Source: Streptomyces triculaminicus (GTDB lineage: Bacteria; Actinomycetota; Actinomycetes; Streptomycetales; Streptomycetaceae). Taken from it: a stretch of DNA of 64,000 bases. Under the pieces are notes generated by a model. The model searched no databases, had not been told where the DNA came from, and saw nothing but the letters and a program-made list of their open reading frames with translations. The stretch lies in the NCBI RefSeq assembly GCF_017349075.1, contig NZ_JAFMOF010000006.1:62001-126000 (forward strand). The letters are read 5' to 3'. Numbering within the stretch: position 1 is the first letter of the stretch; each line of letters starts with the position of its first letter. This document shows positions 1 through 9,806 of the stretch, in pieces. Made by a program: the position numbers and the translations under genes.

Positions 1-58
1 GGCGGTCGTCAGACCCCTCGGACAGTCCCTAGTACTGCAACGGTCTTTGCCGTGACGG

Positions 59-780
59 TTGGGCAGTTCGGTCGGTGGTCAGCTCATGGGTGGGGAGCTT
101 GCTGATGCCCGGTCGTGGGCTGGTGAACTGAACTTCTTGCATGAGCGGTTCGTGCACCGTTTTTCCAGGTCGGAGCCGCGGGAGTCGGCTCTTGCCTATA
201 TGCGGGGGCTGATGGCTCCGCTGGAGCGGAAGAACGGTTGGACGCTCGCGGAGGAGGCCGGGCACGCGGGTCCGGACCGGATTCACCGACTGTTGAACCG
301 GATCGGCTGGGACGCCGATCAGCTCCTGGATGACGTGCGGGACTACGTCGTCGAGCATCTCGGCGATCCGGACGCGGTGCTGATCGTGGATGACACCGGG
401 TTCCTGAAGAAGGGCGCCCGCTCGGCCGGCGTCCAGCGTCAGTACTCCGGAACCGCCGGGCGGACGGAGAATTCCCGGATCGGGGTGTTCCTCGCCTATG
501 CCGGCGGCCGGGGCCGCACGTTGATCGACCGACGTCTGTATCTGCCCACGACATGGACGGATGACCGGGAACGGTGCAGGGCGGCCGGCATCGACGACAC
601 GGTCGCCTTCGAGACGAAGGTGGTGATGGCCAAGGCCATGGTCCGTCGGGCCATCGCGGACCGGATTCCGTTCCGGTGGGTGACCGCGGACGCCGCCCAA
701 AGGCTGGCGGACCTGGAGAGTGCGGATGTCTTCCATGTCATGGCGACCACCCGCCATGACACAGTCGTCTCCCGCTGGGC
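59..780 (+). pseudogene. IS701-family transposase, N-terminal fragment
   Basis: The reading frame gives about 240 residues of an IS701-type DDE transposase. It includes the first catalytic block (LIVDDTGFLKKG, about residue 104) and the later VTADAA and VFHVMATTRHDT stretches, which are characteristic of this family. The match stops abruptly near position 778, inside the catalytic domain, where sequence from an unrelated IS5-type transposase takes over. About 40% of the usual ~400-residue protein is missing, so it is inactive. The exact start is uncertain because there is no obvious ribosome site and the element's left end may lie outside the window. Confidence 0.8.
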
Positions 781-1373
781 AACGCGATGGCATCTTCGAG
801 CAGCTCAACGCCCTGCTGCGGCGCCGGGTCCGGGAGAACGAGGGCCGCAGCCCGGAGCCGACCGGCTTCGTGATCGACGCGCAGAGCGTGAAGACCTCGA
901 CCAACGTCCCCGCTCGCGAACAAGGCGCCGACGTCGGCAAGAGGGTCGTCGGCCGCAAGCGGAGCATCATCATCGGCACCACCGGGCTCATGCTCACGGT
1001 GCTGGTCACCGCCGCCAGCCTCCAGGACTCCGTCGCCGGCGAGCGCCTCCTCAACCGGCTCGCCGCCGAGCACCCCGGCATCCGCAAGGGCTGGGCCGAC
1101 CGCGGCTATCGCGAGTACCTCGTGGACCATGCCGCCCGCCTCGGCATCGACCTCGAAGTCGTCCGCCGCACCCCCGGCACCCGCGGCTTCACCGTCCTCC
1201 CGCGCAGGTGGGTGGTCGAACGCGCCCTGGGCTGGCTCATGCACCATCGCCGCCTGGCCCGCCACTACGAGGCCCTGCCCACCCGCTCCACCGCCATGAT
1301 CTACATCGCGATGATCGCCCTAATGCCCCGCCGCATAACCCATGAATGCACACCAGCCTGGCGAGGCACGTGA
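781..1373 (+). pseudogene. IS5-family transposase, C-terminal fragment
   Basis: From about 781 the plus strand encodes the C-terminal two-thirds of an IS5-family DDE transposase. Visible are IFEQLNALLRRRVRE, the first catalytic Asp block (FVIDAQSVKTS), the GKRVVGRKRSI block and the C-terminal WVVERALGWLMHHRRLARHYE signature with its catalytic Glu. The N-terminal DNA-binding part is missing, replaced by the IS701 fragment. The two transposases therefore form a chimeric scar from insertion or deletion. The frame runs to a TGA at 1371-1373. Confidence 0.8.
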
Positions 1374-1848
1374 ACCACATCAAGTATGCGGAACGGGGCG
1401 AAACAACGGGTGAAAACGCCCTCTAACGGGAAAGCCATCGGGCACCTGCCCCAGGCGGTGGCCTCCTGCTCGCCCAGGAACTGCGGAGGATGCGACGCTT
1501 GTAGGTTCTCGCGGCCTGTGTCATCTGCCGAGCCTCTGACCCGGGTGTTCCTCGGGCGTCTCACGCCATGTCATCTGCTGGAGTCTCAGCTCCGTTCCAT
1601 TTCCTCGCTGCTTCGGGTGGTTCCGTCGAAGCGGCGAGCCGCCTCTGACGCGTAGATAAAGACAGGGCGGACGGTGGCTCTAGGACGATCTTCGCACCAG
1701 GCTTGTCCATCCTTCGGGCGCCCGTACTGGCGAGGATGGAACGCGGGAGCCGGGTCGAACATCTACATGATCAACGGGCCCGGGACGGGCACGCGCGACG
1801 TGACGGTGAGACCGGCGGAGCCGGGCGTGAACAGCAAGGTGGGCGTGG
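1374..1848. other. Intergenic stretch, no convincing gene
   Basis: Open frames exist on both strands here, but none has a recognisable motif or a convincing codon pattern. The last ~170 bases precede the carboxypeptidase gene and probably hold its promoter, although I cannot point to clear -35/-10 boxes. Confidence 0.4.
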
Positions 1849-3174
1849 ATGAAGGCGGAAACGGTGGCGGGCGACGCAACGGGCGACACGCTTGCCCTGG
1901 CCGGGCGGGTGGGGGCCGACACCGATGCCGAAGCCCTGGCCGGGCCGGAGGGGGCCGACGCCGACGAACCGGTCACCGGGCGGAAGCCGACCGGGGCGGA
2001 GCCGAGCTCCGGCACCGCTTCCGAGAGCGAGCCGGCCGCCGGGGAAGGGAACGCCGAGGCGTCGTCCGCGGCTGCGGACGAGGACTCCGCGGTACGGAAG
2101 ACCCCGGACGACAGGGAACCACTGGACGCTGACACCGCTTCAGGGGCGCGCACCCCCGAGCGGGAGACCCCGGCCAAGGCCGAAGCCGTGGACGCGGACA
2201 CCGCCGCCGGCACCGTCGCAGAAGAGGGCACCCCTGCGGACGGACACACCCGCCCGGCGCAGGCCGACTCCCCGGCCGGGAAACCGTAGGCAAGACGGGC
2301 CCGTAACCGCGGAGGCCCCGCGGGCGCCCGCCCCGGGAACGACGGGTCCTTCACCGCGCGGGCCGACGCCCGCGACGAGGAGATCCCGGCCGGCGTGGGC
2401 TCTGGTTCAGGGGCGGACGGCCGTGTGGAGGACGAGGGCCGCGTCGCTCAGGCCGACGTCCCCGACCCTCAGGGCGCCGACGCAGGAGCGCGGGGCGCCG
2501 ATGGCGACACGTCCGCCACGGCCGACGGCGGCGCGAAGCGCGCGGACGCCCCGGACGACACCGCACCGGCGCGGCGCCCTTCGCGGGCGAAGGGGGACGA
2601 TCAGCCGGAGGAGGACGACACCCCGGCACACCCCGAAGCCCACGGAACGGCCACCCCGGCGGGCGCGCGAGCCCCGGGCGACGGCGAGGCGGGCGCCCCG
2701 CGTACCGACGGCGGCCGGGCCGGTAGATCCGGGCCCGAGGGCGAGCCCCGGAAGGACGGGGCCGACAAGAGGGCGGATGCCCGGCAGGCCGCCAGGGAAT
2801 CGCGGGACAGGGCCGAGGCCGGCTCCCTCCCCCGACCCGGAGGAGGGGGCCGGGCGGCCCGAGGACGGGACCGGCGACCGGCAGGCGACGGAAGGGGACG
2901 AGGCGCCCGCGCTGCGGAAGCGGAACGACGCGGGCGCCGACCTCGCCGCCGAGAAGCCGACTGGTACCCGCGCGGCGGCGCAGCCGCACGACCCCGAGCG
3001 CACCAGCAAGTTCGGCGTTCTTAAGGCCCCCGACGCCGCGAAGCCCGCATCGCCGCCGGAGCCCGCGCCCGAACCGCCGGTCCTCGAACCCGCCCGCGAG
3101 ACCCCCGCCCGCCCCTCGAACTGCTCGCCGAGCTCACCAACACCGCTCTCCTCCAGACCCCGCGCCGCACCCTC
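1849..3174 (+). other. Disordered N-terminal extension of the carboxypeptidase, broken by frame changes
   Basis: This stretch reads as a long low-complexity region rich in Ala, Asp, Glu, Gly and Pro, typical of the cytoplasmic extension of Streptomyces D-Ala-D-Ala carboxypeptidases. The plausible protein moves between two frames. Frame 1 runs from ATG 1849 to about 2287, frame 2 covers about 2290-2335, and frame 1 resumes to about 2825. Frame 2 then continues to about 3110 (acidic, with ATEGDEAPALRKRNDAG) and frame 1 returns just before the transmembrane segment (PLELLAELTNTALLQTPRR). At least four frame changes in G/C runs suggest either sequence errors or real decay. If corrected, the protein would be about 850 residues. 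Confidence 0.55.
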
Positions 3175-4404
3175 GTGCGCCGCGTCAAGGTGTGGACCCC
3201 GATCGTGCTGCTGCTCGGCGGCGCCGTCGCGGGAGGTCAGATGCTGCGCCCGCTCCCCACCCCGCAACTCGTCGCCACGCAGGACTCGGTCACGCTGGAC
3301 GGCACGACCGCCATCCCCTGGCCGGCCAAGGGCCAGGCGGCCGTCCGCATCCCGGGCTCCGGCGACATCGGCACGTTCGGCGAGCAGAAGCCGGTGCCGA
3401 CGGCCAGCGTGGGAAAGGTGATGACGGCGTACGTCATCCTCAAGAACCATTCGCTGCGCAAGGACGACCCCGGCCCCCTCATCGAGGTCGACGCCAAGGC
3501 GGTCGCCGAGGGCAACTCCGATCACGAGTCGCGGGTCGAAGGGCTCACCGCCGGGAAGAAGTTCAGCGAGCGGGACATGCTCAAGATGATGATGCTCCCG
3601 TCCGCCAACAACATCGCCCGTCTGCTCGCTCGTTGGGACAGCGGGAACGATGGGGCGGCCTTCGTCGCGAAGATGAACGCCGCCGCGAAAGAACTCGGGA
3701 TGCGCGACACCACGTACACGGACCCCAGCGGTCTGAACTCCGGCACCGTCAGCACCGCCGTCGACCAGCTCAAGCTCGCCGAGGCGGTGATGCAGGAGGA
3801 GACGTTCCGCGTGATCGTGGCGATGGACCACGCCAAGATCGAGGGGTTGCCCGAGCCGATCGACAACAGCAACGACCTGCTCTCGATCAAAGGTCTGCGC
3901 AACATCGGCATCAAGACGGGGTCCAGCACCCCGGCCGGCGGCACCCTGATGTGGGCCGCGGACCAGCCGGTCGGCGGCGACACCCCGCTGATCCTCGGCA
4001 CGATGATGGACCAGCACGTGGACGGCCCGGACGAAGACGGCGGCGAAAGCCTGAAGCTGGTGCTGAAGAACAGCCGCAAGGTCATCGAGGCGGTCCGTAA
4101 GGCCCTCACCGCCGCTCCCGTGATCCACAAGGGGCAGACGGTCGGCTACGTCTCCGACGGGCTCGGCGGCCGGACCCCGCTCGTCGCGACGAAGGACCTC
4201 GCCGTGATCGGTGTACCGGGCCAGCGGCTGCGGTTCACGCTCGGCACGGCCGGCGGCAAGTCCGTACCGCACGAGGCCAAGGCGGGCACCGAGGTGGCCG
4301 TGCTGACGGTGGGCGACGGCGCCGGCTCGAAGACCGTCCCGGTGGCGGTCGGCACCCGGCTCGCCGAACCGTCGTTCGGCACCCGGGTGACCCGTCTCTC
4401 CTGA
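3175..4404 (+). CDS. D-alanyl-D-alanine carboxypeptidase (S11 penicillin-binding protein)
   Basis: Low-molecular-weight penicillin-binding protein that trims the terminal D-Ala from peptidoglycan stem peptides outside the membrane. A membrane anchor (VWTPIVLLLGGAVAGG) is followed by the serine peptidase domain. The active-site motif is S-V-G-K near residue 78 of this frame, S-A-N lies in MMLPSANNIAR, and K-T-G is in GIKTGSS, so all three S11 signatures are intact. The C-terminal ~110 residues look like the usual beta-rich extension. ATG 3175 is an internal start; the native protein probably begins much further upstream in the frame-broken acidic extension. A hairpin terminator follows directly. 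Confidence 0.85.
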   Translation: MRRVKVWTPIVLLLGGAVAGGQMLRPLPTPQLVATQDSVTLDGTTAIPWPAKGQAAVRIPGSGDIGTFGEQKPVPTASVGKVMTAYVILKNHSLRKDDPGPLIEVDAKAVAEGNSDHESRVEGLTAGKKFSERDMLKMMMLPSANNIARLLARWDSGNDGAAFVAKMNAAAKELGMRDTTYTDPSGLNSGTVSTAVDQLKLAEAVMQEETFRVIVAMDHAKIEGLPEPIDNSNDLLSIKGLRNIGIKTGSSTPAGGTLMWAADQPVGGDTPLILGTMMDQHVDGPDEDGGESLKLVLKNSRKVIEAVRKALTAAPVIHKGQTVGYVSDGLGGRTPLVATKDLAVIGVPGQRLRFTLGTAGGKSVPHEAKAGTEVAVLTVGDGAGSKTVPVAVGTRLAEPSFGTRVTRLS

Positions 4405-4421
4405 CCGCGGTCCCCCGAGGT

Positions 4422-4456
4422 CCACAGTTGCGGAGCGCCATGCTCCGCGACTGTGG
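4422..4456 (+). terminator. Rho-independent-type hairpin after the carboxypeptidase gene
   Basis: Inverted repeat with 15-base arms (4422-4436 and 4442-4456, one mismatch) and a 5-base loop, 17 bases after the stop codon. There is no U tract, as is common for actinobacterial terminators. Its right arm touches the putative GTG start of the next gene. Confidence 0.75.
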
Positions 4457-4928
4457 ATGGCAACGACATAAGGCCGCGGCAGGATGCCCAGGTCACGGGC
4501 GAGGTCCTGAGGATCACCGGCCGGGTGGAGAAGAGCGAGTTCCACGAGGCCTTCAAGGCGGTGGGGCTGTTCCGGCGGATGCGGTGGCTCGTCACCGTCG
4601 GGGCGCTCGGCATCGCGCTGCTGGGAGTGCGCGTCACCGCCGACGGCGGCTCGGTGAACTTCCCTTTCGTGGTCCTGGCCGGCGTGTACGCGGTGGTGTT
4701 CGGCGTGCTGGCGCCCCGGCTGATGGTCTCCCGTGCGCTCAGGAACGACCTGGCCCAGGGAGACAAGGAGTGGGTCGTCGACGGCACGGGCATCGCGGTC
4801 ACCTGTGATGGCGCGGAGCAGGTGCGCATGCGCTGGGACCGGCTGAACCAATATCACGAGACGCCGAACATCTACGCCGTTGTGGGCAGGACCGGCTTCA
4901 AGACCTGCTTCTTCGTCCTGCCTGGCTT
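4453..4928 (+). pseudogene. YcxB-like membrane protein, C-terminally truncated
   Basis: About 158 residues match the YcxB-like protein type. A soluble N-terminus (EVLRITGRVEKSEFHEAF) is followed by two adjacent transmembrane helices (about residues 44-62 and 70-90) and the start of the C-terminal YcxB domain with a DRLNQYHETPN block. The domain breaks off after KTCFFVLPGF, where transposon-like sequence starts, so the last helix of the domain is missing. The family's function is unknown. The start is uncertain: GTG 4453 is the only in-frame candidate and overlaps the terminator stem. Confidence 0.65.
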
Positions 4929-5195
4929 TAGACCGTGTCCTACATGGCTGTTGATCGTTGATGCGGTAAGGGCTGGTCGACCTGGCCCGCACGGTGCTGG
5001 ACGCGGCACACGTGCGGGCGAAAAGGGGGGGCGAACTTGCAGGTCCGTCGCCCGTGGACCGGGGCAAGCCGGGTTCCAAGATGCACATCTTGTCCGATGC
5101 TGCCGGGCTGCCCCTCCGCGTCGGACTCTCCGCCGCCAACACCCACGACAGCCTCGCCCTGAAGCCGATGCTGTCCCACTTCCATATGGGGCACG
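4929..5195 (+). mobile_element. IS5-family transposase fragment
   Basis: Translation from about 4985 gives LDAAHVRAKRGGE, then SPVDRGKPGSKMH and LRVGLSAANTHDS. This is the first catalytic Asp block and the following strand of an IS5/ISL2-type DDE transposase. Both ends of the transposase are missing. The fragment interrupts the YcxB-like gene. The start TAGACCGTGTCC at 4930 may be close to the insertion boundary, but no matching right end is visible. Confidence 0.6.
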
Positions 5196-5648
5196 AATCC
5201 CATGCCGGCGACTCGCTTCCCCAGCGGCCCCGTCGGGGAAGCAGCGCACACGGGGCCCGCCTCGTTTCCCTGTGCACCGGACTCAAGCGCCATGAGGCGC
5301 TGAACAACCTTCAGGACACCGAGCCCCAGACCCCGTCGCCCTCGTGCTCACGGGCGCAGATCTGGTTATCCGCGATCAGGATGCGCTGGGCGTGGTAGCC
5401 GTACGGACAAAGCACCGCGCAACACAAGGGGTGCAACGCGGGCTACCCCGGGCCCATTGAGGTCCCCGTGGCCGATGGCGGTTCTCTGGGGGCAGAAGCT
5501 GTTGCTGTGGCTCAAGGCTCAGGTTTGTGCAGCTCAGCGGCCTGATGCTGAACCTTGGCCTTTGCAAGAGGTGTGGTGCTATCGCTGGCTCGGCTCACGT
5601 CAGCCACTCTCTGGTCACGACGATGCGTGTCTGCCGTAGTCAGCCCTG
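5196..5648. other. Intergenic stretch, no gene recognised
   Basis: Open frames here show no motif or family resemblance. The stretch separates transposon debris from the next plausible gene and may contain more degenerate insertion sequence. Confidence 0.35.
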
Positions 5649-6329
5649 GTGGACAGCAGTGCCTTAACCGGTCTGATCGGCGCGTTAGGCGGTGCCCTTA
5701 TCGGCGCGGGTGCGGTGGTCTATGGCCCTCTGTTCCTGAAGCGCAGAGAGCATCATCAGGCCGCGGCTGACGGCAAGCGACAGCAAGCCGATGAAGCGAT
5801 GAAGGCGCTGATCGATGCACGTGCGAAGTTTCGCCTGTGGCTCGACTATTTGGTCTCCACTGTTGCTCAGGCGGCCGCTGGTGTGCCCACAGACGGAGAC
5901 GCTTTCGAAGCGAGGTTGGAGAAGCTTGCGAATGACGCCAGCAGGGCTGGTTACCACCTCGAGTACTTCCGCAGCCGTGTGCCCCGTCTGGTTCCCGATG
6001 GCGCCTACTTCAATGTGACGAGGTCACTGCATGGGGCTTCAATCGTCATTCGGACAGCGCTGGCCACTGACTCGTTTTCAGGCGGTAGCGTCCCGGCCGA
6101 GGTGATGGATGAGCTCCTGGAGGCAGAGCAGAGGCGCATATGGTTTCCGTCTGGTCTCGGCTCAGCTGGGCGAAGGCCGCAGCGAGTAGCCGTCGGCTTT
6201 CTGAGGAGCTGCCGTCGTGGACGGCAGCTCGCGAAGCGGCTCAACGCGGTTCTGACAGAGCGTGCCAAGTGCAACGTGATGCTTGGCGGTCGCCGGATAT
6301 CCGTCTCGCCGTCGGTCGACCGATACTGA
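5649..6329 (+). CDS. Hypothetical membrane-anchored protein
   Basis: A 226-residue frame starting at GTG 5649. An N-terminal glycine-rich hydrophobic segment (about residues 6-30) resembles the single anchor of small Streptomyces membrane proteins, and is followed by a charged helical region (KRREHHQAAADGKRQQADEA) and a soluble helical domain. The family is not recognised. The last ~60 residues (after about 6140) are arginine-rich and unlike the rest. Another frame there is equally open, so a frame slip near 6140 may have altered the C-terminus. Confidence 0.5.
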   Translation: MDSSALTGLIGALGGALIGAGAVVYGPLFLKRREHHQAAADGKRQQADEAMKALIDARAKFRLWLDYLVSTVAQAAAGVPTDGDAFEARLEKLANDASRAGYHLEYFRSRVPRLVPDGAYFNVTRSLHGASIVIRTALATDSFSGGSVPAEVMDELLEAEQRRIWFPSGLGSAGRRPQRVAVGFLRSCRRGRQLAKRLNAVLTERAKCNVMLGGRRISVSPSVDRY

Positions 6330-6359
6330 CGAGGCGACAGTTTTGAGGTGGGGCTGCGT

Positions 6360-6500
6360 CAATCTGCTGGTCACCCGCGCGGACCAGGCCGGAGGCAGTG
6401 ATATCGCCGTTGCTTCGCAGGAGGGTGTCGAGGGTTTTGAGGGCGCGTTCGCGGCGGCGGGCCGAGTCGGCCCGCCGCCCGTCAATCATCGGGTTGGTCA
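6360..6500 (-). pseudogene. Tn554-type TnpC-like (DUF6262) protein, N-terminal fragment
   Basis: On the minus strand a start near 6500 gives a protein beginning MTNPMIDGRRADSARRRERA and continuing LKTLDTLLRSNGDITASGL. This is the typical N-terminal helix-turn-helix start of the small third protein (TnpC-like, DUF6262) that accompanies paired tyrosine recombinases in Tn554-like elements. It is cut after about 47 residues. It directly follows the recombinase remnant upstream, in the order expected for such elements. Confidence 0.6.
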
Positions 6501-7082
6501 TGCGGTCCTGTCGGATCGGAGGTCGGGCAGGACCTGGGAATGCGGGGCATGCCGAGGAGATGATGCGGCTGCGGCGGACGACAGCGACCGCTTTCTGGAT
6601 CTGGGACCGGTCCTCGTCGGTGAGCTCGTCGAGGTCCGTCCGGACCCGCTGGACCAGGCGCCGGGCACGGGTGCTTCCTCGTCCGAGGGCATGGCCTCGG
6701 CTTACGCCCACGTGTCGGCGTCGGCAAAAGCGGCCAGGCGTTCGCGGTTGCGGAGGAGGTCGGCGAGATAGGCCTCCAGGCCGGGAGGTAGGAGACGTCG
6801 GTGCGGTAGTGGCCGCAGCCGAGGCAGCAAAATCGGACGGGGGCAGTCGCCTCCGCCGGCTGCGGCGATGGACGGTTCAGTGCACAGGCCGTAAGGGACT
6901 TGCAATTCGCCGATCGCGCGGCGGGCATATTCGGTGTCGAGCAGCGTCTGGGCGCGGCACCAGCTGCGGTTGCCGTGCCGGTCGAACTGCATGATGGTGA
7001 CCCGGTCGACGGCCTCGCGCCGTCGTTGCGACCACAGCCTCGTACCCGGGTCGGCGCCTTTCAGGCCCGGCCAGACAGCCAT
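6501..7082 (-). pseudogene. Tn554-type tyrosine recombinase, C-terminal remnant
   Basis: Minus-strand pieces in different frames add up to the C-terminal part of a transposon recombinase. A block with DRVTIMQFDRHGNRSWCRAQ and EVPYGLC-like spacing leads to a zinc-binding stretch (CCLGCGHYRTDVSYLP). A helical tail follows (GLEAYLADLLRNRERLAAF, then DLDELTDEDRSQIQKAVAVV). The catalytic domain is absent and at least two frame breaks are present. With the adjacent TnpC-like fragment this is the relic of one Tn554-like element. Confidence 0.55.
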
Positions 7083-7137
7083 GCCCCGGGACTGTGCGAG
7101 GCCCTGGTGGGGCTGAGTGAAGGGGACTTCGTCATGT

Positions 7138-7345
7138 TGACGGCACCCTGATCCCCATGGACCGGATCGCGGCCGACGAGCCGTACTACGGCCAGAAGCA
7201 CAAGCGGCATGGCATAAACGTGCAGGTCATCGCCGCACCTGACGGAACCCTGCTGTGGTTGTCCCGCGCGTTGCCGGGGCGTCCCCACGAGCTGACCGCT
7301 GCCCGCGCCCACGGCATCCTCCAGGCCTGCCTCACCCGGCAGATC
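7138..7345 (+). mobile_element. IS5-family transposase fragment
   Basis: The plus strand encodes DGTLIPMDRIAADEPYYGQK, then HKRHGINVQVIAAPDG and RALPGRPHELTAARAHGI. This is the central DDE block of an IS5-family (DDE_Tnp_4-type) transposase. Only about 70 residues remain, with no terminal repeats. Confidence 0.65.
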
Positions 7346-7572
7346 CTCGCTGTCCCTGATCGCCCCGGGGAAGAAGCCGCGGTGCGACCGGGATGTCTCT
7401 TCGTTCACGGCCGTGTACCGGGCGACGGCGGCCCGGTCGGCGGCCGTCTCGTGCGCCAGCAGCCGGGCGACCGTGCCTAGTAGGTCAGGTCGGTCTCCGG
7501 GCGGATGACCGCGCAGGCGAGCACGTACGGCAGGTCGCCGGAGCCGATCGAGGTGACATAGTTCCATGTGCG
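7345..7572 (-). pseudogene. Fragment of an unrecognised protein
   Basis: Minus-strand frames with good third-position GC give WNYVTSIGSGDLPYVLACAV, then after a probable one-base slip near 7480 LGTVARLLAHETAADRAAVA and ARYTAVNEETSRSHRGFFP. The pieces look like one genuine protein, but I do not recognise the family. Both ends appear truncated, the 3' side by the IS5 fragment. Confidence 0.3.
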
Positions 7573-7733
7573 GCACGTACTGACCCTTGCCCGGCAAGCC
7601 GGGGTGAATCGGCGAGAGGGAGGCCGGGAAGGCGCTGGAGGAGTTCCGGGCCGGTGGCAACACCCTGCGCATGGATCCGCAGGCCGGAGGGCACCTGCGA
7701 GAGGACTTCTGGCGCCCCATGGGAGTACCGTCC

Positions 7734-8219
7734 TCACGCCTCGAAGTCCTCGCCGAACCCGGCCGCGGGCTCATCGGGCACGATGTGTATCGCCGCCTCC
7801 TCCGCGGAGGCCGCCCCACCGTCGATACCCACGTCCCGGGCGAAGACGTCGTTGCGCCGAGGAGGCAGGGCATCGATGGTGGCGATAAGCCGCCCGGCGC
7901 GCTCGTCGCCGACCTCGTCGTCCATCGGCTCTCCCTCCCCGCCAGGCTGATCACCGATGCCGTCCCCTTCCGGCACTGTGATGTCGGGGACCTCCTCGGC
8001 GAGCCGCTGGTCAAGGCTCTCGTGCTCACGCTGCTCACGGGCCGTCGTGCCATGGTGCCCCACGCCGAGCGGCTTCTCCGGGGGCGAGTAGCCCTCGTCG
8101 AGCACCCGGTCGAGAAGATCGCCGTCGAGGGCGTTCTCCAGGTCCAGGTCACCTGGGTTGTCCCGGCGGTCCGACCGAGCAGGCTGATAGACCTCGTCAC
8201 CCATCACGTCGTTGGACAT
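7734..8219 (-). CDS. DUF5709-family protein
   Basis: A complete 161-residue acidic, probably soluble and partly disordered protein. It has the hallmarks of the Streptomyces DUF5709 family: MSNDVMGDEVYQP at the start, YSPPEKPLGVGHHGTTAREQ and a LDQRLAEEVPD block, GDGIGDQPGGEGEPMDDEVG, an AGRLIA block, and the conserved DVGIDGGAASAEEAAIHIV close to the C-terminus. Function is unknown. It stands alone between debris on both sides and looks intact. Confidence 0.85.
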   Translation of the reverse strand: MSNDVMGDEVYQPARSDRRDNPGDLDLENALDGDLLDRVLDEGYSPPEKPLGVGHHGTTAREQREHESLDQRLAEEVPDITVPEGDGIGDQPGGEGEPMDDEVGDERAGRLIATIDALPPRRNDVFARDVGIDGGAASAEEAAIHIVPDEPAAGFGEDFEA

Positions 8220-9208
8220 ACTGAGCCAGCCTCCTCCCGCACGGTTCCGCGGCGACGGCTTACCTTCACTCTCCTCCGTACGGCAGCCTCGCGCTCCCCA
8301 GAGGGCGACGGCAGTTGGATGCCGCCGTCAACCATCTGGGGTCGGCCGTCTCCCTCCCTGGTCAGGTCATGGGGGACCGGACGGTTGGCGCAGTGGCGAG
8401 TCCTTAGCGCCGTGAGTGTTTGCTGTTGGCGGACCGGACCGGACGACCGGTTCGCGAGCGGGACAGTGAGGTCGTGCAAACGGAATGCCGGGAATTCCGT
8501 CACGACATTGGCGTCAACCCCTATTCCGGTGAACCTCTTTCAACCTGTCCCGCAGGGGTGAAATTGCCTGGTCAGAGGGGGTATTGGTGACGTGTCGGAG
8601 TCCCTCGTCGTTGAGGTGTCGATCTCGCTCGAAACCGGCGCCAAGCGGCTCTGTTGGTGAGGTTGACCCTTTGGAGTGGACAGTGGCCACCGAGCTCGGA
8701 TCACCGGGGAGACACTGCGCACGTGGGTGCGCAAGAACCACGCCGGCCAGGGTGGACGTAGCGAAGGTCCGACGAGCCCACATCGCATTCGAACTGGTGA
8801 GCGAGTGCATCAAGTTCGAGCACTCGGGAACCATCACCAACGTCGCGGCGGGTGAGCAGGTCAGGTGACTGACGCACCGGAACGCGTCTGACATGACCCT
8901 GCCCGGCAACGAGGTCTGGGTCAGTTCCAGGGTGACGGGAACGTTGTGGGCTTCGAGCACGTCGAAGATCACGACACCCCGGTCCGGCTGCCCCGTCGTC
9001 CTCCACGGCATCGATCTCTTCGGGTATCCGGCTCCACGCACTCGGCAGCGCGCTGCCCTCCACGCTTCGGCGGCGAGCGGATGGAGACGGCCTCTACCCG
9101 ACCGACGTGTCGCTCCAAGCGGAAGTGGTCCAGGGGGCGAACCCGAACGACGGCGGGCCGTGATGCCACCGACGGCCGGTCGGGAGCTCCCGGCCATCGC
9201 CCTCGCGG
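8220..9208. other. Gene-poor stretch with transposon debris
   Basis: About 1 kb with no convincing intact gene. Open frames on both strands lack motifs. One short IS3-type fragment is annotated separately. The first ~150 bases presumably hold the promoter of the DUF5709 gene. Confidence 0.4.
8685..8765 (+). mobile_element. IS3-family OrfA remnant
   Basis: The plus strand encodes ITGETLRTWVRKNHAGQGG, the recognition-helix part of an IS3-family OrfA helix-turn-helix protein. It is preceded by a TELG stretch that needs a one-base shift to be in frame. Only about 25 residues survive. Confidence 0.45.
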
Positions 9209-9423
9209 CTACGGGAGATCCTCCGGTGTACGGCCGAGCACCAGTTGGTCGAACAGGGCACCCCCACCGTTGCTGAGCAGGCTCATACTGGTGACCTGCG
9301 GCAGCCTTCCGCCCGTGAGGACCCACAGGTCTACACGGCCGCCGGCACGACGGCGCTCAGGCTCACGGCCCAAACGGCCGCTGCAACCACCGTGGCTCTC
9401 CCGACACGTCGGCCCCTCTCCAT
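9209..9423 (-). pseudogene. Short secreted protein fragment with frame break
   Basis: From ATG 9423 the minus strand reads a signal-peptide-like sequence (MERGRRVGRATVVAAAVWAV, then SLSAVVPA). After a probable one-base slip near 9335 it continues VDLWVLTGGRLPQVTSMSLL and FDQLVLGRTPEDLP, then stops. The second part faintly recalls the start of GerMN-type lipoproteins, but this is weak. It is probably truncated. Confidence 0.3.
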
Positions 9424-9806
9424 TCGTGAGCCATGTCCCCGCCCCCGATACTGCATGACTGCGTCTCTCTCCGCTGTCCAGCGCCGATGCCAGCGAGACG
9501 CGCGCCCGTTCACCCCAGGCCCAGGCGTGGCGATTCTCCACAGTCGAACCTGCAGGCGAGAAGACAGTCCATCACATTGTGAGTGTCCTCTTCCTCAGCA
9601 GCCCCGGGGCCTCGACGTCGGTCAACAGCACAAGACTGGCAGCCGCGGCCACAGCTCTTCCTGGCGATCGGCCGCATGGACCACCACAGGGTGGAGGTGG
9701 CCGAAAAGGCTCTCCTCAAACCATTCACACAGGCCATTGAATGCCGTGACCAACACCAATCACCCATCAGCGCATCAGTGCACTCTTCACGCTTGGGAGA
9801 CACCTC
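9424..9806. other. Intergenic stretch
   Basis: No gene recognised. A long frame crosses it on the plus strand, but its composition is not coding-like. The last part likely contains the promoter of the small secreted protein at 9807. Confidence 0.35.

Noticed and set aside
2407..5307. A 966-codon open frame on the minus strand
   Set aside because: It is antisense to the carboxypeptidase and its low-complexity tail; the plus strand carries all PBP motifs, and the minus frame has no domain.
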